Below are positions 32,101-40,220 of a stretch of 43,040 nt of DNA, piece after piece. The DNA is from Eggerthellaceae bacterium (lineage in GTDB: Bacteria > Actinomycetota > Coriobacteriia > Coriobacteriales > Eggerthellaceae), in assembly GCA_030524475.1 (NCBI GenBank), contig JAUNGO010000014.1:1-43040 (forward strand). The letters are read 5' to 3'. The translations under genes and the position numbers were made by a program. Under the pieces are notes generated by a model. The model did not search any database. It saw nothing but the letters and a program-made list of their open reading frames with translations, and was not told where the DNA came from. Position 1 is the first letter of the stretch, and the number at the start of each line of letters is the position of its first letter.

Positions 32101-32724
32101 GGCTACTCTTACGATGAGGTGGGAGATTACGGATCGATCCAAGGAATCTCCTTCGAGAGCGTCGACGCGTTGTCGAAGGCCGTCAGCGAGGAGGCGGCGG
32201 CCCTGCCGACCATCTTGGAGATACCGGGCGTCCGCGGGTTGTTCGAGGGGATGGGGTGGGCGACCGGCTTTGCCCCTGCACGCCACATCATGACCCCCGT
32301 GATTTTCAACAACATATACAAAGGCGCGCTTGGGGAGGCCGTCGGAAAGTTCATTCTGGAGCAGAGGCTCCCGGAAATCGCGCTCTCCGAAATAGACGAT
32401 GCGGGCAAGTTCGAGCGATTCGACTATGTGGTCAAGGGAACCGATGTCTATGTCGACTTTAAGCACTGGCAGGGGTTCTGCGGTGATAGCGAGACTGCCG
32501 AGTTCGAAAGGGTAAGGGAGAAGATGCACGAGGTGGGCGCGAAGCAAGCCTTGGTCGTCAACCTGCTGGGTTGTGCCGAAGACGGTTACGAGTACGCGTT
32601 GTCGAGCGATCACGCCATCATGACGGTTCCCTACCTCTACGACGTGTCGGCCCGAGAACTGAGCGACGAGAACCTCACCCGTATCTGCATGTTTCTGAAA
32701 ATGGGAGGCTTGAATGAGGATTAG
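29167..32724 (+). CDS. SF2 helicase with C-terminal PD-(D/E)XK nuclease, DdmD-like
   Basis: 1185 residues. Helicase motifs: I LIDMPTGYGKSYAAQQ (about 34-49), II VVIIDEFDG (about 259-267), III VGLSATGTID (about 532-541), V AAYDTVGTGVNLQYRIP (about 724-740), VI NQAVGRICRTPNKNKT (about 847-862). The C-terminal domain holds a PD-(D/E)XK core: GALGEAVGKFILEQ (about 1051-1064), then FDYVV and VYVDFKHWQ with Asp1097 and Lys1099. Length, order and the fusion match DdmD, which with DdmE eliminates plasmids in Vibrio cholerae by guide-directed unwinding and DNA degradation. It overlaps the next gene by 11 nt. All motor and nuclease residues look intact. Confidence 0.85.
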   Translation: MKKDDAADAARLSDAVLEVLHDETAENRDGLLLIDMPTGYGKSYAAQQFLPRFVLDEANRGRNIFYITNQKKNLPKREDMIRAFAACGVADSARMVDEQTMWVQSVVDMMEENATEELDREIPLEFKGDKWKSLLQAAVNYREMKGNPSVPNGYRTIAEESLRIAERAFRAYVSKLLSEPDSPEGEKKGKKAKPLTLKKRIRRVELDPRWQWLGRLYPTVFTRRRRIFLMSVNKFLVSNISVVEGGYRFIDDDKLMKDAVVIIDEFDGSKAVLQQDIIKNSVRGKAEPIALLKQIHKAFEDDGFPSEMTRVPKDRNLPSDRIKSTLERMKDVVSGTYDDCRLRYNFKSDDEPGWQDFIFHDHEYRCASDKRYYVTFDPAERHNRLVSSKKEADGEPLTHILGRVRGALQYSQNGISLIAENYQKLENARRGPDEAEFSYENALYSILDQFGIVGDSAKEFMASGASSPFRRGGKKKLETADLRGDYSVYERGIHFVHLENSEEHKERTRVSMYAMQDTPEKTILRLCEKNFIVGLSATGTIDSVLCNYDLRYFKDSLGERFRTLSARRMETMRKAFEGQNAGYENVSIETTLIDDADDGWRGAFGDAELAVRMRRLAASRKGGGKDDDYGVSRYLRLCIAFRSFLEHDDIKSMLCLTMAAPRPGGAIDSETLTALFDALVSACNASLPQQEGKAYAFISGSRNFDAEYAGLKSRLEAGEKLFIVAAYDTVGTGVNLQYRIPKGVETCKIYEFDNGCNEKDFDAIYLDRPTNTAPWLSPAQNNEAGLLDNLYRMCELRERAEVDESEYVQAYTALLSYFATQKQKKGRFMPKGLKERPSAKAFATKTVNQAVGRICRTPNKNKTVYLFADAGLADTMDLDFGADGLINNEYAALVGALKERRVEGSKPFKYRLESRAALQSDKLNQQILSTVRYKSWNAEKVQWWRRLRDASLRHPTLADPDADRFAKRVYAEAGMPIAGYSYDEVGDYGSIQGISFESVDALSKAVSEEAAALPTILEIPGVRGLFEGMGWATGFAPARHIMTPVIFNNIYKGALGEAVGKFILEQRLPEIALSEIDDAGKFERFDYVVKGTDVYVDFKHWQGFCGDSETAEFERVREKMHEVGAKQALVVNLLGCAEDGYEYALSSDHAIMTVPYLYDVSARELSDENLTRICMFLKMGGLNED

Positions 32725-34540
32725 TAGGATTTCTCCGGCTTTTGACTATGCGAGGCTTTCCGAGTTGGTGCAGGTGTGGAGGCTCGCGACAAGCGACGAT
32801 CGCGTCAGGCGGGGTGCCCGCGCCCTCGACGTTCAATGCGACGAAGGCGAAGTCCTGAGCGTGTTTTTCTCCTCGGGTCGGGAGATTTTTCTGATGGTTG
32901 ACGCGCATGTCGATGGCCTCGCCTTGTCAAAACGCATCGTGCAGGCTTCGCCCGACGATCATCTGAGCGCGGCAAGGGTGGGGCTGGATTCGCTCAATCC
33001 CTGCACCCTCTTGCAGCTGCTGATCAACTCCCTTGCTGCTCCGAAGGGCTGCGGCTTGAGCTTCAACAACGTCTCAGGCCACCTTTTTGTGGTACCCGCC
33101 GGCGGAATCAAGAGGCGCGCCGGTCTTGTAGAGCAGGTTCATGCTCTCGAGGTCAGGGTTGCCCAGGACGGTGCCCTCGGCCTTCATGTTCGTACCTTCT
33201 CGTCGCTGAGGTTGAAGAGGTACATGCGCAAGAGTCGAATTGACCCAGAGCGGATGCCCAGATACGCCATCACCCCGATGGGTGACCTGCGAAGGTCTTT
33301 TGACGGCGGCGAGGACGAACTGGTAATGAGGCAGCTGGGCGGGAAGAAACATCGCATGCCCTTCTTGGACGCCTCGACGCTGGAAGGATACGAGACGTGC
33401 AAGCTCGGGATTCTCGACGAGACGCTGAGACTGCTTGAGTTGAGATACGGGGGTTGCTGTTCCGTCGAGTTCGAGGAATTCGACGACTCGGCGCGGGTCT
33501 CGGATACGCGCTACGTGAGCGCCAGGTGGCGGGAAGAAATCAGGGCGATGTTCGGCGACGAGCGGATTGTCGTTTCGAACGAGACCGGGAGCGACGAGTA
33601 TGGCGACGTCTGCGAGGAGCTTGCCGAGGCGTTGGCCGACCTCACTGGCCTAGAAGCGCTTGTGGGCGAAGCTGCTGACGACGAAGGCAAGATGCTCGTG
33701 CGGGTGATACACGAAAAAGGGTACTTTGCCGACGGTGGGGAGGACAGCTACACCGAGCAGCATCCGCATTCGGTCGTGCAGCACGTGACGGTGGAAACCC
33801 TGTGCGCTCAATTCAGTATCCCTTCCGCTGTGGTCGACTCGCTCGCAAAGGAGCTCGCCATAAAGAGGGACGTCGTCTCCGGCTCGATCCGCGTGTTCGA
33901 TTGGAAAGGCTCGGGACTCGGGGGTCTTTGGACCTTCGGCTTGGTAATTGACGACGACGGTGATAACGGCGATAACGGCGGTGACCGATACGCCTTTGTG
34001 AAGGTCGGGAGCGAGGGCGAGCTCGATTTCGCGTTCGAGGGGTGGGACCCGACGGGGGAGTCTGCTTATTCCGACCTCATAGACGACCTCTCGCTCGAAA
34101 GAGGGGCCTGCGCGATTGTCAGGTCGCCAGAAGGAGACGTCGACGTCATCTTCGACACCGTGCTGTTCGCGGTTCCCGACTTCGCGGAGATAAGAAAATG
34201 CCTCGTCGGTGAGCAGGGGCGCATATCGAGGAGCCGAGAGGCGATTGACGGATACCTCAGGGAGTCGACGGACGTGTCGTACGCACCTATAGACGAGCGC
34301 TCGGGGTATTACTATGCAGGTGTTGTGGGAGGAGGCATGCAGACAAAGGTCCCGACCGCGGCCGTCATCAGGAGGACAGAGACGTTGCGCGGCTCCGGCC
34401 CGGTGCTCCCGAGGATACTTCCTCTCATGGACGTCGACTTTGTGAAGACCAAAGCCTTGACGGTTGTGCCCTTTCCGCTGAAGCACCTTCGCGAATGGCT
34501 CGCGATGAACGGCCTGGCTTTCGTTTGCGCGGAGAAATGA
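32714..34540 (+). CDS. Putative DdmE-like (short prokaryotic Argonaute-like) protein
   Basis: 608 residues, soluble, no recognised N-terminal domain. Two parts recall MID/PIWI proteins: LVRVIHEKGYFADGGEDSY then VVQHVTVETLCA (about 329-360), and the end, GYYYAGVVGGGMQTKVPT, LPRILPLMDVDFVKTKALTV then PFPLKHLREWL (about 534-597), like the C-terminus of PIWI domains. No DEDX catalytic set is apparent, as in the guide-only Ago DdmE. It overlaps the helicase-nuclease gene by 11 nt, which ties the two together. A short DNG repeat (9-nt units near 33958-33984) sits in an acidic loop. Assignment rests on partner, size and these weak motifs. Confidence 0.55.
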   Translation: MRISRISPAFDYARLSELVQVWRLATSDDRVRRGARALDVQCDEGEVLSVFFSSGREIFLMVDAHVDGLALSKRIVQASPDDHLSAARVGLDSLNPCTLLQLLINSLAAPKGCGLSFNNVSGHLFVVPAGGIKRRAGLVEQVHALEVRVAQDGALGLHVRTFSSLRLKRYMRKSRIDPERMPRYAITPMGDLRRSFDGGEDELVMRQLGGKKHRMPFLDASTLEGYETCKLGILDETLRLLELRYGGCCSVEFEEFDDSARVSDTRYVSARWREEIRAMFGDERIVVSNETGSDEYGDVCEELAEALADLTGLEALVGEAADDEGKMLVRVIHEKGYFADGGEDSYTEQHPHSVVQHVTVETLCAQFSIPSAVVDSLAKELAIKRDVVSGSIRVFDWKGSGLGGLWTFGLVIDDDGDNGDNGGDRYAFVKVGSEGELDFAFEGWDPTGESAYSDLIDDLSLERGACAIVRSPEGDVDVIFDTVLFAVPDFAEIRKCLVGEQGRISRSREAIDGYLRESTDVSYAPIDERSGYYYAGVVGGGMQTKVPTAAVIRRTETLRGSGPVLPRILPLMDVDFVKTKALTVVPFPLKHLREWLAMNGLAFVCAEK

Positions 34541-34555
34541 CAGGGGTGACTCTGC

Positions 34556-35008
34556 CTATAAAATCGACCCTACGCGCAGCTTGAACACGGCTTTCTTTTC
34601 GGGGGCGGGGGTGTTGAGGGCGAGGGTGGGCATGTGCGCGTCTTGCGGGCCGAGCACCAGAAAGCGCCCCGGGGTAAGCTCGAAGCGCTCGCCGCGCGTC
34701 TCGCCCGATTGAAGGGCGTAGTCGTCCTGCTTGTTGTAGGGCTGCGTCTCCACGGTGTCAGCCAGAGGCGCAACCTCGCACGCCTCGCCTTCGCCCGCAA
34801 GCACAACCTGCACGTCGTGGTAGTCGCGATGCGACTCGTACTGCGCGCCCTCGCGCGTGCGCGTGGTGCACTCGATTACGTTTACGTAGTCGCCGTCGCC
34901 AAGCTCGTGACGGCCGGCCTCAAGCGTCGCCGCGTCGTTTTCCTGCAGAAACCGATACGCCTGAGGCGCGATGGCCGCCAGATCGGCAAGGTTGTTTCCG
35001 TAAATCAT
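34556..35008 (-). CDS. YhcH/YjgK/YiaL family protein
   Basis: 150 residues, cupin-type double-stranded beta-helix. MIYGNNL at the start, SHRDYHDVQVVLAGEG in the centre and FLVLGPQDAHMPTLALN (about 115-131), with His, Asp/Glu and His at metal positions, define the family, whose members occur with sialic acid, ulosonate or beta-galactoside genes. The exact reaction is not established. It has a strong ribosome binding site (AGGAGG) and follows the glutamate-cysteine ligase gene by 30 nt. Its 3' end faces that of the DdmE-like gene 15 nt away, at the island's right edge. Confidence 0.9.
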   Translation of the reverse strand: MIYGNNLADLAAIAPQAYRFLQENDAATLEAGRHELGDGDYVNVIECTTRTREGAQYESHRDYHDVQVVLAGEGEACEVAPLADTVETQPYNKQDDYALQSGETRGERFELTPGRFLVLGPQDAHMPTLALNTPAPEKKAVFKLRVGSIL

Positions 35009-35038
35009 TCTGATGCCCCTCCTCGTTTTTGCGAATTG

Positions 35039-36391
35039 CTACTGCTCTCCATGTTTCGGCGTCGATGTGGCGTGCCCGCCGCTTTCCACCCTCCGCGCCA
35101 GCGTGGTGCGTGCTTGCGCCAGTTTCTCCAGCGGCGCCAGCCACTTGCGGTCGTTTTCGCACAGCCCTGCGCGCGCGATGCCCATCACATCGTCCATCAC
35201 TTCGCCGACGGGGCTGCCATACGCCTCGCCCTCGTAGCCGCGCGCCATGAGCGACTCCTTCGCCGCCGCCACGTCGGCCTCGCTTGCGCCGGCGAACAGC
35301 GCGTCGAGTGCGTCCAAACTGCCCTCGCCGTAGAACAGGCCCTTGATCAGCGCAGCGTAGGCGATCACGTAGGGCACGGGCATGGCGTCGGCGGGGCGAA
35401 TCTCGATGTAGGTTTTCAGGCGCACGTCGGTGAAGAACATCGACAGCGCGTGCTCCACGTCGGCGCGCTGCATGGGTTGCTCGGCGTAAATCTCGCCGAA
35501 CGTGCGCGCGTCTTCGCGCCAGCCTTCCTCCGCCTGTGCGTCGGGCGCCAGAATAGCGGGCGCGTCGAGCACGTATTCCGCGTAGTCGCGCAGCGTGAAG
35601 CCCGGTTGCATGGCGCCCGGTACCACGCCGCAGCGGTCGGGGTCGCAATACTTCCAAATCGCGGTGCGCACCAGCTCGTGCGTGCGCGGCGCGCCCTCGA
35701 ACGCGGGCGCGTTGTCGCACAGAAGTGCCAGCAGCGGAACGAGCGCGAATGCCAGCCGCAGCTTGCGCAGGCAGTCTTCAACCGACGTGTAGTCGATCGA
35801 CACCTGCGTCGAGGCGCTCCCGCGCATCATGCACACCCCGAACGGCGAGATGCCGCCCAGGTAGCGGTTCATCAACTCGTAGCGCCGCTTGGGGATAAGC
35901 TCCAGATCGGCGGCGCGCGAGGTGGGGTGGTAGCCCAGCGTGAGCACGCGCACGTCGGTGGGGGAAAGCGCGCGGTCGAGTTGCGCCTCGAAGTCCTCGA
36001 AGCAGCGCGCGGCGTCGGTTAGCTCTACGAACGGGCCGGCGGAAAGCTCCACCTGCGCGGCGGGCTCGATGGTGACGGCCTGCGCGAACGCGACGCTCGG
36101 CGCTTCCGCCCCCGGCGTTCCCGGCGCCCCCGCGCCGCCGCGCATCGCCACGCCCAACAGGTCGCCTTCCGCGTCGCGCGTCTCTTCCGCATACCCCGCG
36201 TCGCGCAACCGCTCGAGCAGCCAAGCGGTGCCGTGCGGCTCGCTATACGACACAGCGCGCCCGTCGGCGTGCAGAAGCGTGTGCTCAAGCTCGATTCCCA
36301 GCCGCTTGGCGTGCGTCTCGATGCCGCTTTCGAAGAACGAGACGATGGCGTCAATGTTCTTTTCGCGTGCCGGCTGGTTGTTTTTCGGCAT
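35039..36391 (-). CDS. gshA: Glutamate-cysteine ligase (GCS2 family)
   Basis: 450 residues, joining L-glutamate and L-cysteine with ATP to gamma-glutamylcysteine. GCS2-family motifs: KRLGIELEHTLLHADG (ATP/Mg-binding Glu pair), EPAAQVELSAGPF, LGYHPTSRAADLELIPKRRY, MRGSASTQVSIDYTS (substrate loop) and FFTDVRLKTYIEIRPADAMP. AGGAGAC before ATG 36391 sets the start. A low-complexity Gly/Ala/Pro loop (residues about 88-100) is an unusual insertion. No glutathione synthetase gene is near, so the end product could be gamma-glutamylcysteine or a precursor of ergothioneine (EgtA-like activity). Confidence 0.9.
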   Translation of the reverse strand: MPKNNQPAREKNIDAIVSFFESGIETHAKRLGIELEHTLLHADGRAVSYSEPHGTAWLLERLRDAGYAEETRDAEGDLLGVAMRGGAGAPGTPGAEAPSVAFAQAVTIEPAAQVELSAGPFVELTDAARCFEDFEAQLDRALSPTDVRVLTLGYHPTSRAADLELIPKRRYELMNRYLGGISPFGVCMMRGSASTQVSIDYTSVEDCLRKLRLAFALVPLLALLCDNAPAFEGAPRTHELVRTAIWKYCDPDRCGVVPGAMQPGFTLRDYAEYVLDAPAILAPDAQAEEGWREDARTFGEIYAEQPMQRADVEHALSMFFTDVRLKTYIEIRPADAMPVPYVIAYAALIKGLFYGEGSLDALDALFAGASEADVAAAKESLMARGYEGEAYGSPVGEVMDDVMGIARAGLCENDRKWLAPLEKLAQARTTLARRVESGGHATSTPKHGEQ

Positions 36392-36793
36392 TATTTGTCT
36401 CCTGAACTCTAAATTTAAGCGCCTTGTAACAGAACTTGTGTAAAATGGCTCACGTTAGGCGCTCATATTAACACTGACGATTGCGGTGAGCGCTTATGGC
36501 ATCGAAAACGAGGATAGATAGTGGATTTCTACATGGCAGGCAAATTTTCGCTCGACGTGCGCGACGCGCGCTCGGCGCGTGCGGTCTGCGTCCCTCATCC
36601 TCGACGACGTCCTTGGCGCAGCGGCCATTATCGACGATAACCGCCCAGCGGGGTGTCGAGCGTCCGTTTTCGCAACGGCTCTGTTCGCATCTGGTTGCCT
36701 GCGCGTTTTCAAACGAGCGAATTCAGCGCGCTGCGCTTGCGGGGAACGTGCCTGCGTGCGCAGCGGCCCTTCTCACGAATCGAGGACAACAAC
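36392..36793 (+). other. Gene-free leader between gshA and argC
   Basis: About 400 nt between divergent genes. It has a TAAAAT box near 36441, an inverted repeat GCGCTCA/TGAGCGC (36459-36465, 36487-36493), and a long GC-rich rest. Small open frames on both strands look non-coding. No ARG-box or T-box consensus was recognised. It must hold the promoters of the gshA and arg operons. Confidence 0.45.
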
Positions 36794-37864
36794 ATGACAT
36801 ATAAAGCGGGAATTGTCGGCGCGGCGGGCTTTGCCGGCATTGAGCTGGCGCGGCTTATTGCGGGCCACCCCCACTTCGAGCTTGCGGCGGCCACCTCGGA
36901 CGCGCTGGCGGGCACGCCTTTGGCAAGCGCCTACCCGGCGTTTGCGGGCGTGACTGATCTTGCGTTTTCAACCCATGCGGAAGCGAACCTTGCCGCGTGC
37001 GACGTGGTGTTTCTGGCCGTGCCGCACACGGCGGCGCTTGCTGTGGCACCCGGGCTCATCGAGCAGGGCGCGACCGTCGTCGACCTGTCGGCCGACTTCC
37101 GCCTGAAAGACCCGAGCGTGTACGAGCAGTGGTATAAAACGCCTCATACGGCTCCTGACCTGCTGAAACAGGTGGCATTCGGCTTGCCGGAGGTAACGGG
37201 CGCGGAACTGGCGCAGGCGGCGGCGCGCCACGCGGCGGGCGAGGCGGTGCTCGTGGGATGCGCGGGCTGCTACCCGACGGCAACCTCGCTGGCGGCGGCG
37301 CCCGCCATTCGCGCGGGGCTGGTCGACGCGAGCGCCACGGTGGTGGTCGACGCCGTGTCGGGCGTGACGGGCGCGGGCAAGAAGGCCACCGAGCGCACGC
37401 ACTTCTGCTTCGCCAACGAGAACGTGGAGGCGTACGGCGTGGGCACGCATCGCCACACGCCCGAGATCGAGCAAATCCTGGGGCTGCGCACGGGAAGCCT
37501 CGTGTTCACGCCTCATTTAGCGCCGCTCAACCGCGGGCTGCTTTCCACGGTGAACCTGCCGCTGGCGCCCGACGCGCCGCTGCCGAGCGTCGCCGAGCTC
37601 AACGAAATCTACCAACGCTTCTACGAGAACGCGCCGCTCGTGACGGTGCTGCCGACGGGCACGCTGCCGAAAACCGCGTCGGTTGCGGGCACGGCGCGCG
37701 CGCACGTGGGCGTGGCCGTGCACGAGGCGGCGCGCATGATCATCGCCATCGGCGCCATCGACAACATCGGCAAGGGCGCGGCGGGCCAGGCGGTCCAATG
37801 CGCCAACATCGTGTTCGGCTTGCCCGAGGAAGCCGGCCTCAACGCGGTTTCCACGCCGGTGTAG
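36794..37864 (+). CDS. argC: N-acetyl-gamma-glutamyl-phosphate reductase
   Basis: 356 residues, third step of arginine synthesis: NADPH reduction of N-acetylglutamyl phosphate to the semialdehyde. The NADP site is GIVGAAGFAGIELARL; the catalytic Cys is Cys159 in VGCAGCYPTATSL; HRHTPEIEQIL carries the conserved His. The ATG at 36794 is chosen because the ArgC fold starts there (TYKAGIVGAAG); upstream codons have no family match. It is first in the argCJBD order. Confidence 0.95.
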   Translation: MTYKAGIVGAAGFAGIELARLIAGHPHFELAAATSDALAGTPLASAYPAFAGVTDLAFSTHAEANLAACDVVFLAVPHTAALAVAPGLIEQGATVVDLSADFRLKDPSVYEQWYKTPHTAPDLLKQVAFGLPEVTGAELAQAAARHAAGEAVLVGCAGCYPTATSLAAAPAIRAGLVDASATVVVDAVSGVTGAGKKATERTHFCFANENVEAYGVGTHRHTPEIEQILGLRTGSLVFTPHLAPLNRGLLSTVNLPLAPDAPLPSVAELNEIYQRFYENAPLVTVLPTGTLPKTASVAGTARAHVGVAVHEAARMIIAIGAIDNIGKGAAGQAVQCANIVFGLPEEAGLNAVSTPV

Positions 37865-37891
37865 GGCACGCGGAAGGGGAAGGTAGCGAAC

Positions 37892-39268
37892 ATGAGCATT
37901 ACGCAAGACCCATACGCGCAGCGGTTCGGCTGCACGTTTATCGAGGGCGGCGGCGTCACGAGCGCGCGCGGCTTTACGGCTGCGGGCGTGCACGCGGGGT
38001 TCAAGGCCGACCCCGCCAAGCTCGACTTGGCGCTGGTGGTGGCCGACGAGCCGTGCGCGGCGGCGGGCGTGTTCACGCGCAACGTGTTCTGCGCGGCGCC
38101 CGTGCAGGTGTGCCGCGAGCGCTTGAACGAGAGCGGCGACGCAAGTGCGTCGTACGGCACGGCGCGCGCCGTCGTGGTGAACTCGGGCGGCGCGAACGCG
38201 GCCACGGGCGAGCCGGGGCGCGCGGCGGCTCGCGAGGAGGCGCGCATCGTGGGCGCGGCGGTGGGCTGCCCCGAAGACGAGGTACTGATGGCCTCGACGG
38301 GCGTCATCGGCGTGCACCTGCCGCTCGACCCTTTCCGCACGGGCGTCCCGGCGGCGCTTGAGGCGGCCCGCACGCTTTCTGCGGCAGAAGGCGGCGCCAG
38401 CGCGGCGCGCGCCATCATGACCACCGACACGCACCCGAAGGAGTGCGCGGTTACGTTCACCGGCGACGGCGTCGGCTACGACGGCGTCACGTTCACGGTG
38501 GGCGGCATGGCGAAGGGCTCGGGCATGATCATGCCGAACATGGCCACCATGATCGCGGTTATCACCACCGACGCGCCGGTTGCCGCGCCGCATCTGCACG
38601 CGGCGCTCAAGCGCGCGGTCGACGTGAGTTTCAACAAGATAACGGTCGACTCCGACACGTCCACGAACGACTCGTGCTTCTGCCTGGCCAGCGGCGCGGC
38701 GGCGCGCACGGAAGCGGCAGCAGACGCCAGCGCGGAAGCGGCGTGCGGCAGCGCCTCGCCCGTATCGCCCGCATCGCCCGCGCTCCAGCCCTTCGATCCC
38801 GAAAGCCCCGCGTTTGCGCGCTTCCAAGACGCGCTCATGCAGGTGTGCACGGCGCTTGCCCGCGCGATGGCGACCGACGGCGAGGGCGCCACGCGCCTGG
38901 TCACGGTGAACGTGCGCGGCGCCGCTAGCGGCGCCGACGCCGACGCCGCTGCGCGCACGGTGGCGAATTCCCCGCTCGTGAAAACGGCCATCTACGGGCA
39001 CGACGCCAACTGGGGCCGCGTGGCCGCCGCGCTCGGCCGCAGCGGCGCGCGCTTCGCCCAGGAAGACGCCGACATCGACATTCTGGGCCTGCCCGTGTGC
39101 CGGGCGGGCTTAACCGTGCCCTTCGACGAGGACGAGGCGCTCGCGCGCTTCGAGGCGCCCGAGGTGGTCATCGACGCCGATCTTCACGCGGGCAGCGCCG
39201 CCGCCACGGTGTGGACCTGCGACTTCAGCCATGAATACGTTTCGATCAACGGAGATTACCGGTCATGA
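37892..39268 (+). CDS. argJ: Bifunctional glutamate N-acetyltransferase/ornithine acetyltransferase
   Basis: 458 residues. It transfers acetyl from N-acetylornithine to glutamate, recycling the acetyl group; some members also use acetyl-CoA. Family motifs are VVNSGGANAATGEPG, STGVIGVHLP and ARAIMTTDTHPKE, in which Thr177 is the nucleophile generated by self-cleavage into alpha and beta chains. TVDSDTSTNDSC and the end CDFSHEYVSINGDYRS are typical. Residues about 268-310 are an Ala/Ser/Pro-rich insertion absent from most ArgJ, making it longer than the usual 390-410. It overlaps argB by 4 nt. Confidence 0.95.
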   Translation: MSITQDPYAQRFGCTFIEGGGVTSARGFTAAGVHAGFKADPAKLDLALVVADEPCAAAGVFTRNVFCAAPVQVCRERLNESGDASASYGTARAVVVNSGGANAATGEPGRAAAREEARIVGAAVGCPEDEVLMASTGVIGVHLPLDPFRTGVPAALEAARTLSAAEGGASAARAIMTTDTHPKECAVTFTGDGVGYDGVTFTVGGMAKGSGMIMPNMATMIAVITTDAPVAAPHLHAALKRAVDVSFNKITVDSDTSTNDSCFCLASGAAARTEAAADASAEAACGSASPVSPASPALQPFDPESPAFARFQDALMQVCTALARAMATDGEGATRLVTVNVRGAASGADADAAARTVANSPLVKTAIYGHDANWGRVAAALGRSGARFAQEDADIDILGLPVCRAGLTVPFDEDEALARFEAPEVVIDADLHAGSAAATVWTCDFSHEYVSINGDYRS

Positions 39269-40218
39269 ACTACGACACCCAAACGCGCCCGAACGGCGTA
39301 TCGAGCATAACGGGCGAGGTCCTCACCGAGGCGATGCCCTGGATCAAAAACGTCACGGGCAAAACCGTGGTCATCAAGTACGGCGGCTCGGCGATGGAAA
39401 ACGCCGAGCTGCGCGCCGAGGTCATGGCTGACATCGTGCTGTTGAAGATCATCGGCGTGAACCCGGTCATCGTGCACGGCGGCGGCAAGGCCATCACGCA
39501 TGCGATGGAGCGTTTCCAAATGCCGGTCGAGTTCGTCGACGGGCAGCGCGTCACCACGCCCGAAGCCATGTCGCTGGTGCGCATGGTGCTCACCGGCGAG
39601 GTGAACCAGGAGCTCGTGGAGGCCATGAACCAGCACGGCAACATGGCGGTGGGCATCAGCGGAACCGACGCGGGCACCATCGTGGCGGAGCAGGCCGAGG
39701 AGCGCCTGGGCCGCGTGGGCCGCATCACGCACATCAACAGCGCGCTGGTGGAAGATTTGGTGGCGGCCGACTACATTCCTGTCATCGCGTCGGTCGCCAT
39801 CGGCGAAGACGGCGGCTGCTACAACGTGAACGCCGACGTCGCCGCAGGTCACATCGCCGCGGCCATCGGCGCGCACAAGGTGGTGTTCCTCACCGACGTC
39901 GACGGGCTCTACGAGAACTACCCCGACCGCGGCTCGCTCATCTCGAACATGACGCTCGACGAGGCGCGCACCATGATCGCATCGGGCGGCATCTCGACGG
40001 GCATGATCCCGAAGCTGCGCTCGTGCGTGACGGCGCTGGCCGCCGGCGTGTGGCGCGCGCACATCTTAAACGGCACCGTTCCGCACGCGCTGTTGCTGGA
40101 GTTGCTCACCGACAAGGGCATCGGCACTATGATCACGCGCCCCGCCACGCCCGACGTCGACGCCGCCATGACGCCGCTGACGAACTTCGCCGCAAAACTC
40201 ATCGAAAGCAGGGAGTAG
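39265..40218 (+). CDS. argB: Acetylglutamate kinase
   Basis: 317 residues, amino acid kinase family. It phosphorylates N-acetylglutamate, the usual control point of arginine synthesis. KTVVIKYGGSAMEN (Lys for ATP), VIVHGGGKAI and the late NVNADVAAGHIAAAIGAHKV then VVFLTDVDGLYEN are the family motifs; GGISTGMIPKLRSC follows in the C-terminal lobe. An N-terminal extension of about 25 residues before the core is typical of arginine-sensitive hexameric forms, so feedback inhibition is likely. Confidence 0.95.
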   Translation: MNYDTQTRPNGVSSITGEVLTEAMPWIKNVTGKTVVIKYGGSAMENAELRAEVMADIVLLKIIGVNPVIVHGGGKAITHAMERFQMPVEFVDGQRVTTPEAMSLVRMVLTGEVNQELVEAMNQHGNMAVGISGTDAGTIVAEQAEERLGRVGRITHINSALVEDLVAADYIPVIASVAIGEDGGCYNVNADVAAGHIAAAIGAHKVVFLTDVDGLYENYPDRGSLISNMTLDEARTMIASGGISTGMIPKLRSCVTALAAGVWRAHILNGTVPHALLLELLTDKGIGTMITRPATPDVDAAMTPLTNFAAKLIESRE

Positions 40219-40220
40219 CT

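Noticed and set aside
26035-34540. BREX, DISARM or classical type I restriction system
   Set aside because: No PglZ, BrxC, DUF1998 or PLD protein, no HsdR, and no active methylase; only the helicase motif is shared.
36494-36712. Small minus-strand frame between gshA and argC
   Set aside because: No ribosome binding site and a shadow-like Arg/Ala composition; treated as leader sequence.
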